Below are positions 63,201 to 64,000 of a stretch of DNA of 64,000 nucleotides, piece after piece; position 1 is the first letter of the stretch, and each line of letters starts with the position of its first letter. The notes beneath the pieces were generated by a model that did no database searches, was not told the DNA's origin, and worked only from the letters and a program-made list of their open reading frames with translations. This DNA comes from EW11 sp035765635 (GTDB lineage Bacteria > Verrucomicrobiota > Verrucomicrobiia > Opitutales > Opitutaceae): assembly GCA_035765635.1 (NCBI GenBank), contig DASTWZ010000020.1:62001-126000 (forward strand), given 5' to 3'. A program made the position numbers and the translations under genes.

Positions 63201-63771
63201 AGAGTCGGCTCCCGCGCGGGAGCTGTCTACGTCAGGAGAAGTGGAGTTGAATGAATATAATGCGCAGGACAAACAACCTGAATATATTTTAACCGCGACG
63301 GTGAGTGATCGCGGCGCGAATGGATCAGCGGCGCTCGAGGCTACGGAAAAACTGCGCTTGAGGCCGGCGAAGTTGCGCGCGGCGTATGCAGACGAACACG
63401 TCGGGTTTCAGCGCTATCGGGACAGCCTTGGACTCGGGAACAACAAGGCGTATTTGCGTTTCAAGGCGATCGATCTGACGACCCTTACAGGTTTCAGCGT
63501 CGGATATCGTGCGAATCAGGCAGGTGTGATCGAGGTTCGCCTGGATTCGTTTGCGGGGCCATTGATCGCGCGAAGCGCGTTTGTGCCCACGCCGCAGAGT
63601 GAGGCGAGTCCCGCGCCGTCAGTGGCTCAGCTGCAAAAACCGCAAACAGGAAAGCACGATCTTTATTTTATATTTCGAAAAACAACTCCACCCGACGAAG
63701 CGATCATTTCGCCGCAATGGGTGGAGTTTCAACGGCGCGCAGCACCTGGCGCCTCGCCGAATGCCGATTAG
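60283..63771 (+). CDS. ThuA / sorbosone dehydrogenase-like / PKD / cytochrome c fusion protein
   Basis: 1162 residues with a signal peptide (LLRSRLALLITVSIPLAFFTI in part). Domains: ThuA (about 30-265; RVLVFSKTANWRHDSIPAGIAAI, GGGFVGIHSAAATEYDWPWY, ALGHEASTFDDPLFLKHL); a glucose/sorbosone dehydrogenase-like propeller (about 285-700; MELAIAPDGRVYFTELATGNL, RGGTGLIGVTLDPHF, NGGSHHGGSLAWDRDGNLYL, RNPYRIAVNPVSSVLYWGDIGPD); PKD (about 755-825; LSYRWTFGDGSVADGKTVSHTF); a cytochrome c with CRACH (near 905) and a Met in TPMAAHPQI; and a carbohydrate-binding-like tail. It would oxidise an extracellular sugar and pass electrons to its own haem. Such fusions occur in Planctomycetes, Bacteroidetes and Verrucomicrobia. 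Confidence 0.9.
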   Translation: MLLRSRLALLITVSIPLAFFTISAKSATGHPTRVLVFSKTANWRHDSIPAGIAAIKRLGAENDFEVVATEDGAAFQGDALGEYGAIIFLNTTGRVLRVDQRLALQRYIQAGGGFVGIHSAAATEYDWPWYNQLLGAYLSSHPLKPGVRHGAIDVVDRAHPATQALPERWERDEEWYSFRNILPNIHVLANLDENSYEGGTNGRHHPIIWCHDFDGGRAFYTALGHEASTFDDPLFLKHLLGGIRYAIGSGSIDYARAKTVAQPEEDRFNKTVLIDHLRQPMELAIAPDGRVYFTELATGNLHLLDPKTGTHAVLHHFDVSRRGGTGLIGVTLDPHFERNGFIYLYYAPPIEGPTIYFQLSRFTVANDAIDPASEKVYFKVPVLPNGGSHHGGSLAWDRDGNLYLSTGDSTAPAPADGYAPLDERPGQEHVDLDAQRSAANTNDLKGKVLRIHPEADGTYTIPAGNLFKPGTDKTRPEIYVMGCRNPYRIAVNPVSSVLYWGDIGPDAGVDSERGPKGYDEFNQARAAGNYGWPYFVGNNQAYPKWNYATRTPGEKQDPRSPKNHSPNNTGLIDLPAAHPAMIWYPYATSKEFPLFGEDGRSAMAGAFYEYDALASQPKALPKYYDKALFVFDWMRNWIMALRFDEKENYIGAERFMASSGDFRRPIDLAFGPDGAMYLLEYGSVYGADNPDARLTRIEYITGTRPLVAKAGIVEPGAAKAIAEHNARVYLTSEEIKVFPTRDDVIGAAPLSVDFTAQGSIDPDGGSSLSYRWTFGDGSVADGKTVSHTFEKNGEYRVILKVAASDGRSASDAVVVRVGNEAPRVEFETAHNASFFWPEESDRLHFRVHAQDREDGDLTSSAKVTLQYQPEPPFDINNNAHASAEANGQSPIGEQLISRSDCRACHVYEKTLVGPGFAAIAERYRNDAQAVEKLAAKVIHGGAGNWGVTPMAAHPQIARGDAEEIVRYILSSQKESAPARELSTSGEVELNEYNAQDKQPEYILTATVSDRGANGSAALEATEKLRLRPAKLRAAYADEHVGFQRYRDSLGLGNNKAYLRFKAIDLTTLTGFSVGYRANQAGVIEVRLDSFAGPLIARSAFVPTPQSEASPAPSVAQLQKPQTGKHDLYFIFRKTTPPDEAIISPQWVEFQRRAAPGASPNAD

Positions 63772-63781
63772 AGAACAATGG

Positions 63782-63900
63782 CTGGCGGAGCGCCACCGGA
63801 AGGCTAAGAGAACGCCGGCCTCCGGCCGACGTTCGCCGATTGCGGAGCGCAGGCCTCTGGCCTGCATAGTCGCCTTATGCAGGCGGGACGCCTGCGCTCC
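63782..63900. repeat. family C palindromes near the window end
   Basis: Two nested units: a CGCCGGCCTCCGGCCGACG half-palindrome near 63813-63832, and a pair GGAGCGCAGGC (63844-63854) with GCCTGCGCTCC (63890-63900) enclosing GCCTGCATA/TATGCAGGC. The last 100 bases show no supported gene; an ATG at 63966 could begin one beyond the window. Confidence 0.8.
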
Positions 63901-64000
63901 AAATACCACGCGACAGCGTTTGGAAGCGCGGCCGCTAATTTGCAGCGCTTGTTGGCCTGATTCTTATGAGAGCGGAGGCAGCGATTCGCGGGCTTTTCGG

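Noticed and set aside
63619..63909. Minus-strand frame encoding FGAQASRLHKATMQARGLRS-type sequence
   Set aside because: This wording arises from translating the family C palindrome and recurs in repeat-rich genomes; it overlaps a real gene end. Not a protein.
63966..64000. Possible gene start at the right edge
   Set aside because: Only eleven full codons are visible, with no ribosome site; cannot be judged from this window.

Overview
The window looks like a chromosome segment of a GC-rich, free-living Gram-negative bacterium, most likely a verrucomicrobium of the Opitutaceae type. This is an inference. It rests on RND pumps with an outer-membrane lipoprotein channel, Tat and lipoprotein signals, many secreted glycoside hydrolases, a ThuA/sorbosone-dehydrogenase/PKD/cytochrome fusion, a GMC oxidoreductase behind a Tat-exported sugar isomerase-like protein, a tiny histone-H1-like protein, and several families of palindromic intergenic repeats. 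I see no rRNA, tRNA, CRISPR array, insertion-sequence transposase or phage genes.

Layout. 1-4862: an EmrAB-type MFS pump followed, with stop/start overlaps, by a split PqiA and a short PqiB-like MCE protein. 5026-5949: a quinone-oxidoreductase-like enzyme. 6309-8918 (minus strand): an HvfABC/bufferin-like operon made of a Cys-repeat precursor peptide, an MNIO (DUF692) enzyme, a DUF2063 partner and a DoxX membrane protein. 9213-10298 and 24152-25225: two paralogues of an unrecognised helical family sharing an upstream motif. 10745-19892: an MdtABC-type RND operon with its outer-membrane channel. 20107-28755: a 3-hydroxyisobutyrate-dehydrogenase-like enzyme, two glycosyltransferases, an LLM flavoprotein, NIPSNAP, OsmC and an esterase. 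28952-33705: a secreted TIM-barrel-like protein, a sugar isomerase/epimerase-like protein and a GMC oxidoreductase. 33730-35457: TrmO and CvfB. 36046-40428: a LolD/FtsX/AttH-type export cassette. 40414-43987: a spermidine-synthase-like methyltransferase, TerC and two unknown envelope proteins. 44075-48291: two overlapping glycoside hydrolases. 48677-63771: YchJ, the H1-like mini-protein, a giant hybrid sensor kinase, a dihaem cytochrome c, a DUF4870 protein, a four-repeat protein, a GH5-like enzyme and the ThuA/dehydrogenase fusion.

Themes. The gene content suggests export and envelope maintenance (three transport systems plus MCE and AttH modules), plant-polysaccharide use (secreted hydrolases next to a propeller-type hybrid kinase) and metal or oxidant stress (the MNIO/RiPP operon, OsmC, DoxX). 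The most interesting locus is the MNIO operon. Its precursor carries eight cysteines at almost strict six-residue spacing, and a terminator-like hairpin separates it from the maturation genes. The intergenic regions are also unusual: they hold at least three families of nested palindromes, one of which forms roughly 300-480 bp units with terminal inverted repeats, and a 37-bp tandem array.
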